Both the position numbers and the translations under genes were made by a program. This document shows positions 8,001 through 15,850 of a stretch of DNA of 35,860 bases, in pieces. Source of the stretch: Bryobacteraceae bacterium. GTDB lineage: Bacteria > Acidobacteriota > Terriglobia > Bryobacterales > Bryobacteraceae. Each line of letters begins with the position of its first letter. Position 1 is the stretch's first letter. The notes under the pieces were generated by a model. The model was not told the DNA's origin, made no database searches, and was given only the letters and a program-made list of their open reading frames with translations. The stretch spans positions 1-35,860 of the forward strand of contig JAHDVK010000038.1 of the NCBI GenBank assembly GCA_023384675.1, given 5' to 3'.

Positions 8001-9954
8001 CCTGGAAGTAGGAGTCGATCATCGCGCCATCGACTTCCTCGTTATTGACCCGGTGCACCTGTGCCTGGTGCTCGTAATCGTTCACCCAGACCTCGCGCGC
8101 CTCGAAGCCCGCCGGCGCGTCGACGTACTTTACCGTCACCCTGTTCGTGGAGGCCTGCCGGTCTGAGAGCGGATAGGCGATCTTGCCAATGGTGTTCGAG
8201 TCGTCGAACGCCTTGTGAATGAAGTGGACCTGTTCGCCGGCGGCATGCGCCTCCGCCAGCGGTACTGCAAAATGCAGTACGCCGGCCCCAACCTGGCTGA
8301 CCTGGCGAACCTCGGCGGCCGCCGTCAAGGCCCCGATCAGCACCCAGTCGCCGGCGGCGAATTCGGCGCTCTCCTGTACCGTGAGCTGCGTGGCCTCGGC
8401 GCTCGACGGAGCGGCGATCGCCGTGTTCGCGACGGGCCGCTCCGTCCGGATCTGGAGTTTCCCCTCCTTGGAGAATGTAACGTAACCCCGGAACGAAGGC
8501 AGCAGTTTCTTGAAGAGCACATCGGCGGCTTTCTCGGCCCTGCCGATCACGCCGTTCATCGTGAAGCGCTTGACCATGACCACCGGCGGGGTCACATTCG
8601 TGTCGTCATCCACGCCCGGAATATAGTCGTCGTAAGGGCCATCCACCAGCGGGTCTTGTCCATAGACGCCCGTCGACTGAAACCGCTGGTAATCGGCGCC
8701 CACCTCCATCGATCCTGGGAGATTCGGCGGGGCGAAGATCTTTTGATCGTTCGTCGGGTCTGCGATCAGCTCATCGCAGTACGCGGCGGTCTCCGCGCAG
8801 ACGCCGAAGTCGATCCAGCTTTCCGGGAATCCCATGCCACCCTGCGCGAGGCTGAGCCGGAGGAACCAGAGCGTGAGCCAGACCGGATTGTCCGTCCAGC
8901 CGAATCCCGTCCATTGGCCTGAGGTGTCGTAAAAGTCAGTGATCGCCCCGAGCAGAACGCAATCGATGACCGGCGCGGGATCTTCGTCGCGCACGTCGCT
9001 CGGTACGGTGACGCCAACATAACAGAGCAGGTTGTAGGGGTAGCCTTGCGGGAAGCGCGGATCCACGAGTTGGGAGCCGGTACCGCCGAGCTGCCCCAGG
9101 TGGCCTGTGGCCGAGGCCACCAGTTGGCCGTTGGCCCTGATGTAGGTGATGTTCGAGCAGGCTCCCACGGCCAGCGCCGCCAGGATCTTGGTTTCCCCGC
9201 CCTCGTCCACATACTGAATCGGGATGCCGGCGATCTGGGCCCGGCCCATCACCAGGGGGATTGGCACTTCATACGGGGTGTCATCCACAGCGTTGAAGGC
9301 CGTCGTCTTGGTGACCGTCTTCTTCCTGCTAAACAGCAGCATGAAGCGCTTGCTCTCGACTTCCTGGTACTGGAAGGTTCCTGAGTGAGGGACGAATCGG
9401 AAGCCCCCGAAGCGGTTCGTGTTGCCGAGTTCCGAGCACCGCGCCCAGCTCTTGTTGCACTCACTCTCCGCGCCGGCGTAGCCGCATTCGTAGCTCTTGA
9501 ATTGCCAGGGGCAAAAGGTGGTGAACCGCCGTGACGGCACTTCGTGATCGAGCGAGCCGAGCAACTGCACGGCGGTGATCGTCGCCGACCCTTCGTCGAT
9601 TTCCGACGGCCGCTCCATCACACCGTTGAACAGGACGAGCGAATCGTTGCTGACGTCCCGGTCCACCTTCCGGATCACCAGCCGGCGGCCCTCGATGCCG
9701 TTGTGGAGGAGCAACTCGGCGATCGAGGTGTCCACGTTCGAGAACGTCACCTGAACCTGGTCAAACTGCCCTCCGTCATAACGGCGGATCGCGGACCGCG
9801 AAAGCACATACGGGAGGTAGTTATTCCCGCCCCAGGAGATGGCCTGGTCGGAGAAATAAAGCGTCTGGCTGTCCAGATACAACTCGTACAGATCCACCGG
9901 CTGGTTCGCCGTCGCACCCAGCGCCGCCCGCAACTCTGGAGAGAGTTGGATCAA
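5011..9954 (-). CDS. Giant tail tip protein: gpL-like N-terminus fused to gpJ-like body with collagen-like tail
   Basis: The product has 1647 residues. Residues 1 to about 235 resemble the lambda gpL/DUF2163 type of tail tip protein. Four cysteines at 148, 157, 166 and 173 precede an RFGGFRF motif, the arrangement expected for the iron-sulfur ligands of gpL. The body continues as a gpJ-like central tail protein, with the MNGVIGRAEKAADVLFKKLL region near residue 480 and fibronectin-like beta repeats to about 1400. A beta-repeat region with many Gly/Ser/Val follows. Nine Gly-X-Y triplets (about residues 1589-1615) come next, then a short 32-residue cap. In lambda these are separate genes (L, K, I, J). 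The start overlaps the stop of the gpM-like gene (ATGA). The protein should form the tail tip hub, contact the tape measure and extend to the receptor. Confidence 0.8.
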   Translation of the reverse strand: MIQLSPELRAALGATANQPVDLYELYLDSQTLYFSDQAISWGGNNYLPYVLSRSAIRRYDGGQFDQVQVTFSNVDTSIAELLLHNGIEGRRLVIRKVDRDVSNDSLVLFNGVMERPSEIDEGSATITAVQLLGSLDHEVPSRRFTTFCPWQFKSYECGYAGAESECNKSWARCSELGNTNRFGGFRFVPHSGTFQYQEVESKRFMLLFSRKKTVTKTTAFNAVDDTPYEVPIPLVMGRAQIAGIPIQYVDEGGETKILAALAVGACSNITYIRANGQLVASATGHLGQLGGTGSQLVDPRFPQGYPYNLLCYVGVTVPSDVRDEDPAPVIDCVLLGAITDFYDTSGQWTGFGWTDNPVWLTLWFLRLSLAQGGMGFPESWIDFGVCAETAAYCDELIADPTNDQKIFAPPNLPGSMEVGADYQRFQSTGVYGQDPLVDGPYDDYIPGVDDDTNVTPPVVMVKRFTMNGVIGRAEKAADVLFKKLLPSFRGYVTFSKEGKLQIRTERPVANTAIAAPSSAEATQLTVQESAEFAAGDWVLIGALTAAAEVRQVSQVGAGVLHFAVPLAEAHAAGEQVHFIHKAFDDSNTIGKIAYPLSDRQASTNRVTVKYVDAPAGFEAREVWVNDYEHQAQVHRVNNEEVDGAMIDSYFQAWRIGQWARAKARDLGRFVSFRSNIGASPLEIGDIITVSSGEHGLKNVPFRVIEIGFEPDDEVTITGQLYALGIYDDSAPQATVGVPGVFRPVLPGQQPEVGSVTNLQAPVEIKDGRVLIGLQGTAPEHSIFAGCYAFVEIPKEDDPDPENPAYPGQLYPQGWHYSEPSEPGDARIWIAPLDLPVPPREYLESLATPKVTWTLYALSRTWGYANAFVRHTGVNLPVNHTPSVRVTLDFTDYLAGIVGDELGSVTLVGNPVIGQGAAGVEIEQGYIPPYHGVGDFFTIGDFEGVEVVAELADGTVLDRGRHPYTANWEAPGENVDHVRVTLPKPASLPATVYLHMMSYSPRDRQKFKKVLHDGVPTVHGQYAISAATVTEQSLELAAPTIQSVTAVYRPIPGSIAKEWRLNISLSNVPAGGAYGGTVFDLQDLETASWSYAFQSHTAGKPHAPVEDGDWWKIQPGESREYKVRGWAYSKADPNNRIQTNDVTVQVSLPVDQVIPPVDSGSFNVNVDGYTNGEDGEPYGNVSVAFTLPQGADIVTAYICERPHGHTPTPGIAEFTGLTSSTGTNFQTWRRRPRDGARVFIALTAANQVSGVWRPVDAAAPIKWVDLAPWGSPGPVVNPSVSIQNQRTIDGAKYIDIAVNFTPPSSPDYWYTKVGRIWRLNANFDPVPGETYEKHGDFGERTSFVIEKIKLPAATEYLTWRFRPVDWRGNVVETDTVTVNFTLPASTGLDLTQMDATKVLGFEIVAGKFQPKVGPDFIVGQDGKLTQAAVDLAKAYNLGPEFTHNGDLLAVNGIAVNKLLAGTALFSGNAVFAGAGSGGSLTVGVSGLVAVNGSNQVDISPSAINLTGGGQTVSIGSNGIVGNILQFTSISALGALAVFTSGNAQFSAGQGGVTTHVPLLVQQGINVVGGTVSGLVRSVNGQFGDVTVQEGTQGPAGPEGPQGPQGPQGPQGPPGENTNAWQVTYGNWSHPHVASALDDILQRLNTAGI

Positions 9955-10310
9955 GAGGACACCTCTTCAAAGACCACGCGGCCCTCATAGGCGTCGTAGC
10001 CGACGTGGGTGAACTCCGGGGCCTCGCCATAGCGGACCGTGATCGTCTCTGAGGTCCTTTCCGGATGCTGCCACTGGAAGGCGTTGAGCTTGCCTTTCTC
10101 GTCGGCGTAATGGCTGAGAATCGCCTGGCGCTCGGCGTTGGTGATGGGGAGCGAACTGCCGAAGTTGAGGGTGAACTGGCGGCCCTTGCCCGCGGCTTTC
10201 AGCCGCCGCTGCTCGGAGCCGTCGCGATGCTGGCTCACGAGCACATCAGGCTCGGCCGCCCGCTCCTCAATCGGGTAACTCGGCCGCGGACTGGAGGGAA
10301 AGTTCGCCAT
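9951..10310 (-). CDS. gpM-like minor tail protein
   Basis: The 119-residue product is read from the ATG at 10310, which overlaps the tape measure stop as ATGA; a longer frame runs back into the tape measure gene and is rejected. It has the features of small tail tip proteins: a short Pro-rich start, an RQFTLNFG beta segment near residue 45, and a NAERQAILSHY helix. A C-terminal beta region ends in VVFEEVSS. Position is the strongest evidence: it lies between the tape measure and the gpL/gpJ-like gene, exactly where lambda gpM lies. It probably joins the tail tip around the tape measure C-terminus. Confidence 0.65.
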   Translation of the reverse strand: MANFPSSPRPSYPIEERAAEPDVLVSQHRDGSEQRRLKAAGKGRQFTLNFGSSLPITNAERQAILSHYADEKGKLNAFQWQHPERTSETITVRYGEAPEFTHVGYDAYEGRVVFEEVSS

Positions 10311-12796
10311 CAGGCCGACGCCCCTTGAATCACCGTCCGTAGCTCGCCGTTGCTCTTGATATTGCGCGAGACCTCGCGCACGATGACGCCCGGCTCGTGG
10401 CGGATCGAGAGTTCCACCCGTTGGACGGCGGGCGCCGCGGCGGCCGCCCCGGGCGACTGAGCGCCGCCGGGAGCGCCGACCTGGATCACCTGGACCTGCG
10501 GGCTCGACGTCGGCCGCGCCACGTTCTGCTGGAAGCTGCCGCCAGCGCCGGCGTCTCGGGTCTGGGCGAGATTCGCGGAGATGCCGGTAAGAATGCCACC
10601 AAGCGAGCCAAGCGCTGCTGCAGCGGCAAAGTGGCGAGCCGCGCGCGCCCACATGCCGAATGCCGCGTACGCGATACCCATGGCCGTCTGCTCGACGGCC
10701 ATCACCATCAGCCTCTGAGCCACAATATTGATAAGTCCGGCAATGAGCTTCTTGCCGGCGTTTTCCTGCCCACTGACTAGATCGGCCCAGAAGGCGCCCC
10801 ACGCCTGAGTGACCTCGCGGCCAATGGTGAGCATGTTGTCTCGGAAATGCTGCAGCGTCGCATGGAAGGGACTGAGATCAACCTGGTTTAGCCTCTCCAT
10901 CTGGATGAGAAGCTCCGTGTATGGCTTCAGCCATTCCGGCGTGTTCCGATCGAGCATGGCGCGCAGATCTTCCTGGATCCGGCGCTGCTCCTCCCGCCTG
11001 CGCAGCTCGAGCTCGCGAACCTCGCGATAGCCAGGATCGTCGGCCAGGTTTCGGATTTCCCGCGTCATCGCCGGGGGCGGGGGCAGCTTCGTCACGTCGG
11101 ACATCGACCGCGCCAGCGCGGATAGGAGTTCCGCTTGCTCCTTCGCGGCCTCATACTCCCGGTCGAACGCGGCCCGCTGGATCTCCACCATCTCGGCAAC
11201 CCAGTTCTTGTAGGCCGCCCGGCGCAACATGTTCTTCTTCTCCTCGCTGATCAGGGTGAGCGCTTCGATTTTCTGCAGCGTCTCCGCCCAGCGCGAGATG
11301 GCCTCCATTTCGGGAGTCGCGTAGCGTCTGGCGAGTTGATCCCGAATGGAGTTGAACTCCTTCAGCTGATCGGCCAGCTTCTTGACGTCCGCGGCGGCCC
11401 GATCGGCGCTTGGTCCGAAAGCATCGGTACCGCCCTTTCCGGTGACGACGGCTTTGGCGTACTTTTGCAGTTCAGCCTCGGTCAGCCGCAGCCACTCGGC
11501 AAACTTCCTCAACGCCTCCGCGTTGTCGCCGACGCCGTCAAAAGCTTTGAATGTGTCTCGCAGTGCGAGCCGGGCGAACTCCTCGCTCGCCTCCACCATG
11601 CGCCGCATCGATGCGACCTGCTCCCTCGCCGCCTTCCCCATCTCGCCGGGCAACATCGCAATCAGTTCCATTAAGCGCCCCAGCATTTTCGCGCCGGCCG
11701 AGGAGAGCGCGGCGATCGCCGCCAATTGAGCGTTCACGCTGACTTTCACGACACCCCAAAGGGCGTCCCAGGCATAGCTCAGGAGTTCCAGCACCTCGAT
11801 GGCGGCCGCCGCGCCCCGGATAAGGGCCAGAACGAAGCGGTTCGTCGCCAGAGTGATCGCATCGAGATCGTCCTTCGACTTGACGAACTCGTTCAATTCC
11901 TTCATCAGCTTGCGGAAGAGCTCGAGCATCACCCCGCTTCTCGACGCCGCTTCGGCGATATCCCGCTGGTAGTCCTGCCAGGCCTTGGCGACCCGGCCGA
12001 CCATGTCGGCGTACGAAACGAAATCCTCCGGCAGCCGGGCGACGGCAACGCGGGTCTGCTCCAGCATTTCGTTGTAGAACGCCTGCGCTTTCGCGGCATT
12101 CTCCACTTCGGTGGCCTTCTGGCCCGTGGCGGCCGCCATCTCGGAGATGGCGTCCTTGACGTTGATCATGAGTCCGACCGCCTGGAGGCTGCGGGCATTG
12201 CCCTTGATCAGCGATTCGGTTAGGGCATTCAGCGCCTGGGCGCCATCGACCCGGGCCGACTTCGCCAGGCGGTTCACGTTTCCGGCCAGCTCGACATACT
12301 GCTCGCTGGTGAGGCGCACGCCCGCCTGCATGACCTTGTTCGCGTTCCGGAGCAGCTCGGCGTCCTGCACCAGGCCGTCGGTCGCATTGCGCAGCCGGTA
12401 GAACGTGTCCGCGGACCAGTTCACCGATTTTGCCAGGCCCTCATAGGCCAGGCGCAGTTCGGTCACGCCCGAGGCGTCCCTCATCAGCCTGTGGATGTAG
12501 GCGCCCAGACCGACGACAGCGCCTGCGGCGGCGAGCCCGAGGGTCAGCAGGTGGCCCTTCATGGCGCCGAGCGTGGAGTTCGAGGACTGCTCCGCGCCCT
12601 TCAGTTCGCGGATGTAATCGCGTGCGGCCGAAATCACCTTCACGAAGGAATCCACACCGGCACTTGCGAACGCGGAAAGCGACGCGCCCATCTGGCGCAT
12701 CTGAGACTGCATCGCGGCCTTGGTCCGCTCGACGCCGGCGCTGATGCGGTCGGTATAGCTGCTCGTCAGTTTCGCTTCAACGGTGTTCTGTGCCAT
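10310..12796 (-). CDS. Tail tape measure protein
   Basis: The product has 828 residues, mostly long helices and coiled coils rich in Ala, Glu and Arg. Residues 75-105 hold a hydrophobic LGLAAAGAVVGLGAYI segment. A second long Ala/Gly/Met-rich hydrophobic region near residues 690-760 probably corresponds to the part that is ejected into the host envelope. Size, composition and position (after the tail chaperone frames, before the tail tip genes) identify it. In lambda-like tails, length scales with this protein, so a tail of roughly 120-130 nm is inferred. The ATG at 12796 has GGAGAG upstream. The gene ends in an ATGA overlap with the gpM-like gene. Confidence 0.9.
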   Translation of the reverse strand: MAQNTVEAKLTSSYTDRISAGVERTKAAMQSQMRQMGASLSAFASAGVDSFVKVISAARDYIRELKGAEQSSNSTLGAMKGHLLTLGLAAAGAVVGLGAYIHRLMRDASGVTELRLAYEGLAKSVNWSADTFYRLRNATDGLVQDAELLRNANKVMQAGVRLTSEQYVELAGNVNRLAKSARVDGAQALNALTESLIKGNARSLQAVGLMINVKDAISEMAAATGQKATEVENAAKAQAFYNEMLEQTRVAVARLPEDFVSYADMVGRVAKAWQDYQRDIAEAASRSGVMLELFRKLMKELNEFVKSKDDLDAITLATNRFVLALIRGAAAAIEVLELLSYAWDALWGVVKVSVNAQLAAIAALSSAGAKMLGRLMELIAMLPGEMGKAAREQVASMRRMVEASEEFARLALRDTFKAFDGVGDNAEALRKFAEWLRLTEAELQKYAKAVVTGKGGTDAFGPSADRAAADVKKLADQLKEFNSIRDQLARRYATPEMEAISRWAETLQKIEALTLISEEKKNMLRRAAYKNWVAEMVEIQRAAFDREYEAAKEQAELLSALARSMSDVTKLPPPPAMTREIRNLADDPGYREVRELELRRREEQRRIQEDLRAMLDRNTPEWLKPYTELLIQMERLNQVDLSPFHATLQHFRDNMLTIGREVTQAWGAFWADLVSGQENAGKKLIAGLINIVAQRLMVMAVEQTAMGIAYAAFGMWARAARHFAAAAALGSLGGILTGISANLAQTRDAGAGGSFQQNVARPTSSPQVQVIQVGAPGGAQSPGAAAAAPAVQRVELSIRHEPGVIVREVSRNIKSNGELRTVIQGASA

Positions 12797-12830
12797 TGTT
12801 TCTCTCCGCGTAACGCTTCATAATGAAGGC

Positions 12831-13019
12831 GTGATCACGATCCTCATCCTGTGGATGTTTGCCGCGCTGTTCGTCTGGGCGGGCATCGAACTGTTGTTCA
12901 TGGCCTGGCGCGCCGTTCTGTGGATCTGTATCGCTGCGCTCTCGATCCTCATCTGGATCGCGGAAACGGCAATTGCCCCATTTGCGCCTCGACGTCCCGA
13001 ACCTCGAACCAGCGAGTGA
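12831..13019 (+). CDS. Possible small membrane protein on the opposite strand
   Basis: A 62-codon plus-strand frame starts at GTG 12831. It encodes two very hydrophobic stretches, about residues 2-17 and 26-45, rich in Ile, Leu, Trp and Phe, and a short Pro/Arg tail. Its first half covers the 152-base space on the minus strand between the second chaperone frame and the tape measure; its second half is antisense to the chaperone frame. A GAAGG motif abuts the GTG too closely to be a good ribosome site. It could be a lysogen-expressed membrane protein, or only a chance reading of antisense DNA. Nothing else supports it. Confidence 0.25.
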   Translation: MITILILWMFAALFVWAGIELLFMAWRAVLWICIAALSILIWIAETAIAPFAPRRPEPRTSE

Positions 13020-13287
13020 TCAAGGCGAGCGCATCCCACTGCTCCGCGCTTAATTCTTCCGTAATCCCGTAACCGGCCCTCCGCCAGTTGTGGAGCCGGA
13101 TGAGATCCCCCACCCAGGCGCGAAACTCCGCCGGGTAGAGGGCGTCGTAGCGCCGCATCGGGCAGACCGGACAGTAACCCTCCTCGTCGAGGTCTCCGGT
13201 CCGCCGCGATGGGCATTCTCTGCATTCATCCTCCCGCTTGGCGATGTCGCTCTCCAGGTACTCGCGGACCCGGGCGGTCAGTTTCCC
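12949..13287 (-). CDS. Tail assembly chaperone, T-like frame reached by -1 frameshift
   Basis: This open frame lies in the -1 frame relative to the chaperone gene above and overlaps its end. It has no convincing start of its own. Read through the heptamer at 13281-13287, it would add 111 residues (beginning KLTARVREYLES) to the first 134 residues of the upstream protein, giving a fusion of about 245 residues. The added part contains CRECP and CPVCP pairs, a likely zinc-binding cluster, and a Trp-rich C-terminal helical region. In lambda and many siphophages such a G-T fusion is made at a few percent of the G level and loads the tape measure for tail assembly. It is the last frame before the tape measure, as expected. 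Confidence 0.7.
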   Translation of the reverse strand, partial: GKLTARVREYLESDIAKREDECRECPSRRTGDLDEEGYCPVCPMRRYDALYPAEFRAWVGDLIRLHNWRRAGYGITEELSAEQWDALALITRWFEVRDVEAQMGQLPFPRSR

Positions 13288-13685
13288 TCCCCGTCCTCGT
13301 CGTCCGGGGCGGCGTCCTCGAACCTCATGGCGACGGCCGAGAACCAAGAGTCGGGGATCAGATCGAGCCAGGACTCGACCTGGCGGCCGAGCAGCGCGCT
13401 GGCGTGCCTCAGATCTTCCTCACTGAGCACGGATTGAGCATTGAGCGGCCGGATTTCCCCGCCGGCCGATTCGTACTGGGCGTTCTCGACGTCCAGCAGA
13501 ATCTTGCGCACGAACTCGGGCCGGGCCTCGTAGAGGCGGCTCTTGATCTTGTTCCGCTTGGTCTCGAAGCGCTGCGAGAGAAATATGGAGACCTCCTTCG
13601 CGGTAGGCTGGCGGCAGATCATGGTCACCGTCTCGCCTCCGACGGAGATCGGAATCCGCTGTTTCGAAGATAGTGCGAGGGCCAT
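13278..13685 (-). CDS. Tail assembly chaperone, G-like frame
   Basis: The 135-residue product lies between the tail tube and tape measure genes, the fixed position of the tail assembly chaperone in siphophages. The N-terminus is a small beta domain (PISVGGETVTMICRQPTAKE), followed by a helical region and an acidic end (DDEDGEGN). The last codons carry the G GGA AAC slippery sequence directly before TGA, so some ribosomes would continue into the next frame. No family is recognised directly from sequence; position plus frameshift signal decide the call. Confidence 0.75.
   Translation of the reverse strand: MALALSSKQRIPISVGGETVTMICRQPTAKEVSIFLSQRFETKRNKIKSRLYEARPEFVRKILLDVENAQYESAGGEIRPLNAQSVLSEEDLRHASALLGRQVESWLDLIPDSWFSAVAMRFEDAAPDDEDGEGN
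13281..13287 (-). promoter_or_regulatory. Programmed -1 ribosomal frameshift site (GGGAAAC)
   Basis: On the minus strand the codons are GAG GGA AAC TGA, so the heptamer reads G GGA AAC in the zero frame. It fits the canonical X XXY YYZ slippery rule and differs from the lambda G-T site (G GGA AAG) only in the last base. The zero-frame stop follows at once. The -1 frame then stays open for 110 further codons. A downstream structure was not evaluated. Confidence 0.75.
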
Positions 13686-13696
13686 TGTTTCCTTCC

Positions 13697-14710
13697 TTAG
13701 GCTGCGACAGCCAGGTAGCTTGGCTGGCGCTGGTTGATGACGTTGAGGATCAGGCCGCCGTGAACGGGATCCGCCATGACGGCAAATTTCGCGGCGACCA
13801 CGAGCGTGCCTTCATCGACGCCCTTCTTGGCCTCGGCGTAGGCCACCCGCGGCAGGATCGCCTCGATGGTGTAGTTCGCGATGCCGTCGGCCACGCCGCC
13901 GATGATCGGGATCGACATCACATATTCGTTGCCCGCCAGCAGCGCGGCCCGGTGCGTGGAATCCTCGATTTCGAGCGTTGCCTCGAAGTCCACCTCGTAC
14001 ATGCTGCCGCGCCGCAAGCTGCCGACGTTGCCCGAGGGGTCGCCGAACAGATACGCCCCCCGGCCGTTGTTCTTGAAGCCGAGCGAGAAGCGCACCAGCG
14101 GCGCGGAGAGATCGTCGCCGCCGGTGATCACCTCCCCGTCGAACGTGCCGCCGCGCGTCAGCTTGGCGTCTCCATAGATCAGGTAGCTCTCATCGACGCG
14201 GGCGGGTTTGGCCGTCGCGTCGGCCACCTCGTGGCCGCTGCCGATGAGATCGGCCTCGAACTCGACGAACTGGCCGCGCTCGGCGCTGAGCGTGAAGGCG
14301 CTGCAGGCGACGCCCCGGAACCGGTTCTGGACATGACCGTCGTTCTCGACCATCGTGCGCGTGGGCAGCTCGACGACGGTCTTGTCGATCTCGATCTTGT
14401 GGCGGTAGGCCTGAGTCGCGCCTACCTGGGTGACGGTGTCCTTGCCCATCGCCATCGAGGCGAACAGGGCCACCAGGTGGGGATGCGCCTTGCCCTTGTG
14501 CTTGCCCGCGAACTTCTTCGTGATGAGGCGCTTCGCCGTCGGCAGCAGTTCGCCGGTGATCTCCTCGGTGTTCACATAGAAGTTCTCAGGCTCCGGCTCC
14601 ATGGGCTCGCCCTCGAAATACAGGAGGGTGTCCACGGCGGCGGGGGTCGCGAGTGCGGACTGCACCTGGAGCGAGAAGCCGCGCCAGGCGCCGGTGATGT
14701 TCTTCGGCAT
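13697..14710 (-). CDS. Major tail tube protein
   Basis: The product has 337 residues and is largely beta structure, with an N-terminal MPKNITGAWRGFSLQVQ and repeated strand-turn patterns. The middle holds an Ig-like region (FSLGFKNNGRGAYLF, VDFEATLEIED). Phage tail tube proteins of this type often start with a request for a modified sample-like N-terminus of similar pattern. The position between the terminator/connector genes and the chaperone frames is that of the tube protein. The start overlaps the stop of the 60-residue gene (TAATG). It is expected to polymerise in rings around the tape measure. Its size is larger than lambda gpV (246 residues), which leaves room for an extra surface domain. 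Confidence 0.75.
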   Translation of the reverse strand: MPKNITGAWRGFSLQVQSALATPAAVDTLLYFEGEPMEPEPENFYVNTEEITGELLPTAKRLITKKFAGKHKGKAHPHLVALFASMAMGKDTVTQVGATQAYRHKIEIDKTVVELPTRTMVENDGHVQNRFRGVACSAFTLSAERGQFVEFEADLIGSGHEVADATAKPARVDESYLIYGDAKLTRGGTFDGEVITGGDDLSAPLVRFSLGFKNNGRGAYLFGDPSGNVGSLRRGSMYEVDFEATLEIEDSTHRAALLAGNEYVMSIPIIGGVADGIANYTIEAILPRVAYAEAKKGVDEGTLVVAAKFAVMADPVHGGLILNVINQRQPSYLAVAA

Positions 14711-14892
14711 TATTCAGGCTCACTTTCTCCGGCCTTGGCCGGTTTGGACGGCTTCTCCACCGCCCGGAAATACTCGGGGTAACGTTCGGCCAGGCGGCGC
14801 GCGGCCGCGCCGTCGATAACCTGGCCCGCCCGATAGACTCCGGCGAGGCCTTCGTCGTAGATCTGCACTGGAACGCTGCAAATTGCTTTCAT
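14710..14892 (-). CDS. Small protein of the tail operon
   Basis: This 60-residue product lies between the tail terminator-like gene and the tail tube gene and overlaps both. It starts MKAICSVPVQIYDEG and has a QVIDGAAARRLAERYPEYF helix in the middle and a charged Lys/Pro/Glu end. Small proteins with this layout occur between terminator and sheath or tube genes in Mu-like phages (the DUF2635 position), but the resemblance is positional only. Confidence 0.6.
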   Translation of the reverse strand: MKAICSVPVQIYDEGLAGVYRAGQVIDGAAARRLAERYPEYFRAVEKPSKPAKAGESEPE

Positions 14893-15362
14893 AGCTCGAC
14901 CACCTTCGTCACCTCCACCGCGATACTGGCGACCGCGAAGCAGAGGGGTTTCTGCTCTACCACCACGAAGCTGCTCACCACTTCGCCCGTGACAAACGTG
15001 TTCGGGCCAAGCAACTCGTCCGACCGGCGCGCGCCGTGGATCGCCGCCTCGGCCGCGCGCGCCAGGCCGAGCGCTTCCGCCCGCGCATCGCGGCCCTTCT
15101 GCGCCCGCGTCACAATCAAAACCTGCGCGGGGATCTTGTACTGGATCTGCCCGGTGGTGAATGGAGAGGAACGTGAGGGATCGAGGGCCGCCGTGATCAT
15201 GACGGCCGGCAGTTCTTCGCCGCGGAAACCCTTACTCAGCGCTTCGCCAGTAAATAGCACCTCGCGCACCTCGGTCTCCCAGACGCGCACGCCCGTCAGG
15301 CCCGGCGCGACTTGCAGGATCGCGAGCAGGCCGGATTCGATCTGCGCGTAGAAGTCGATCAC
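14889..15362 (-). CDS. Tail terminator / tail completion-like protein
   Basis: The 157-residue product begins with a helix (MIDFYAQIESGLLAILQ), continues with WETEVREVLFTGE, and ends in alternating beta strands (FVVVEQKPLCFAVASIAVEV). This pattern and length fit the tail terminator family that caps the growing tail, and the gene sits between the HK97 gp10-like gene and the tail tube. It overlaps the gene above and the gene below by four bases each. The call rests on fold pattern and position rather than on a clear motif. Confidence 0.55.
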   Translation of the reverse strand: MIDFYAQIESGLLAILQVAPGLTGVRVWETEVREVLFTGEALSKGFRGEELPAVMITAALDPSRSSPFTTGQIQYKIPAQVLIVTRAQKGRDARAEALGLARAAEAAIHGARRSDELLGPNTFVTGEVVSSFVVVEQKPLCFAVASIAVEVTKVVEL

Positions 15363-15850
15363 GCCTGTGCCTCCCGCGCCAACTCCTGCCGGATGATCTC
15401 CTCATATCGGGGCAGGAAGTCGCGCACGGCCTGCCCGAACATCGCCCGCGGCTTCATCCCCTGGATCTTGACCGAGCGGCGGATGATCGGGTTGCCCTTT
15501 GCGTCGTAGGCGCCCCAGAAAAGCCCGCGCTTTTGCTTGGCGGAGATCAGAATCGGCCGGCGCTCTGGTCCGTAAATCCCGGTGCCAAATTCCACGAATG
15601 GCGCATAGGCCATATGAGTACCGACGACAGCCGTGGCCGAGCCATCGGCATTACGGTCGACGCGGAATCCGATTGAACGCACCAGCGTACTGGTCCGTTT
15701 GGGAGTGAGCGCCATCACGCGCGCCTGAAGTTCGGGTGCGGCGCGGCGCACGGCGCGCTCGGGAATCCGCTCGAATTTCGCAGCCCGCTCCTCCAGCATC
15801 TTCGTGAGCTGGTCGAGCAGCTTCGCCGGGTTGTCCCACTCGAATCTCAC
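15359..15850 (-). CDS. HK97 gp10-like head-tail joining / neck protein
   Basis: The product has 163 residues and the usual gp10 pattern: an N-terminal helix (LLDQLTKMLEERAAKFER), then an LQARVMALTPKRTSTLVRSI segment. HMAYAPFVEFGTG is the family's most recognisable block (about residues 80-92). The C-terminal helix includes MFGQAVRDFLPRYEEII. The family (PF04883) acts at the neck between connector and tail terminator. ATGA overlaps join it to both neighbours. Confidence 0.8.
   Translation of the reverse strand: MRFEWDNPAKLLDQLTKMLEERAAKFERIPERAVRRAAPELQARVMALTPKRTSTLVRSIGFRVDRNADGSATAVVGTHMAYAPFVEFGTGIYGPERRPILISAKQKRGLFWGAYDAKGNPIIRRSVKIQGMKPRAMFGQAVRDFLPRYEEIIRQELAREAQA

Noticed and set aside
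13673-14782. A 369-codon plus-strand open frame
   Set aside because: It is antisense to the tail tube gene, which fits its neighbours with coupled start and stop.
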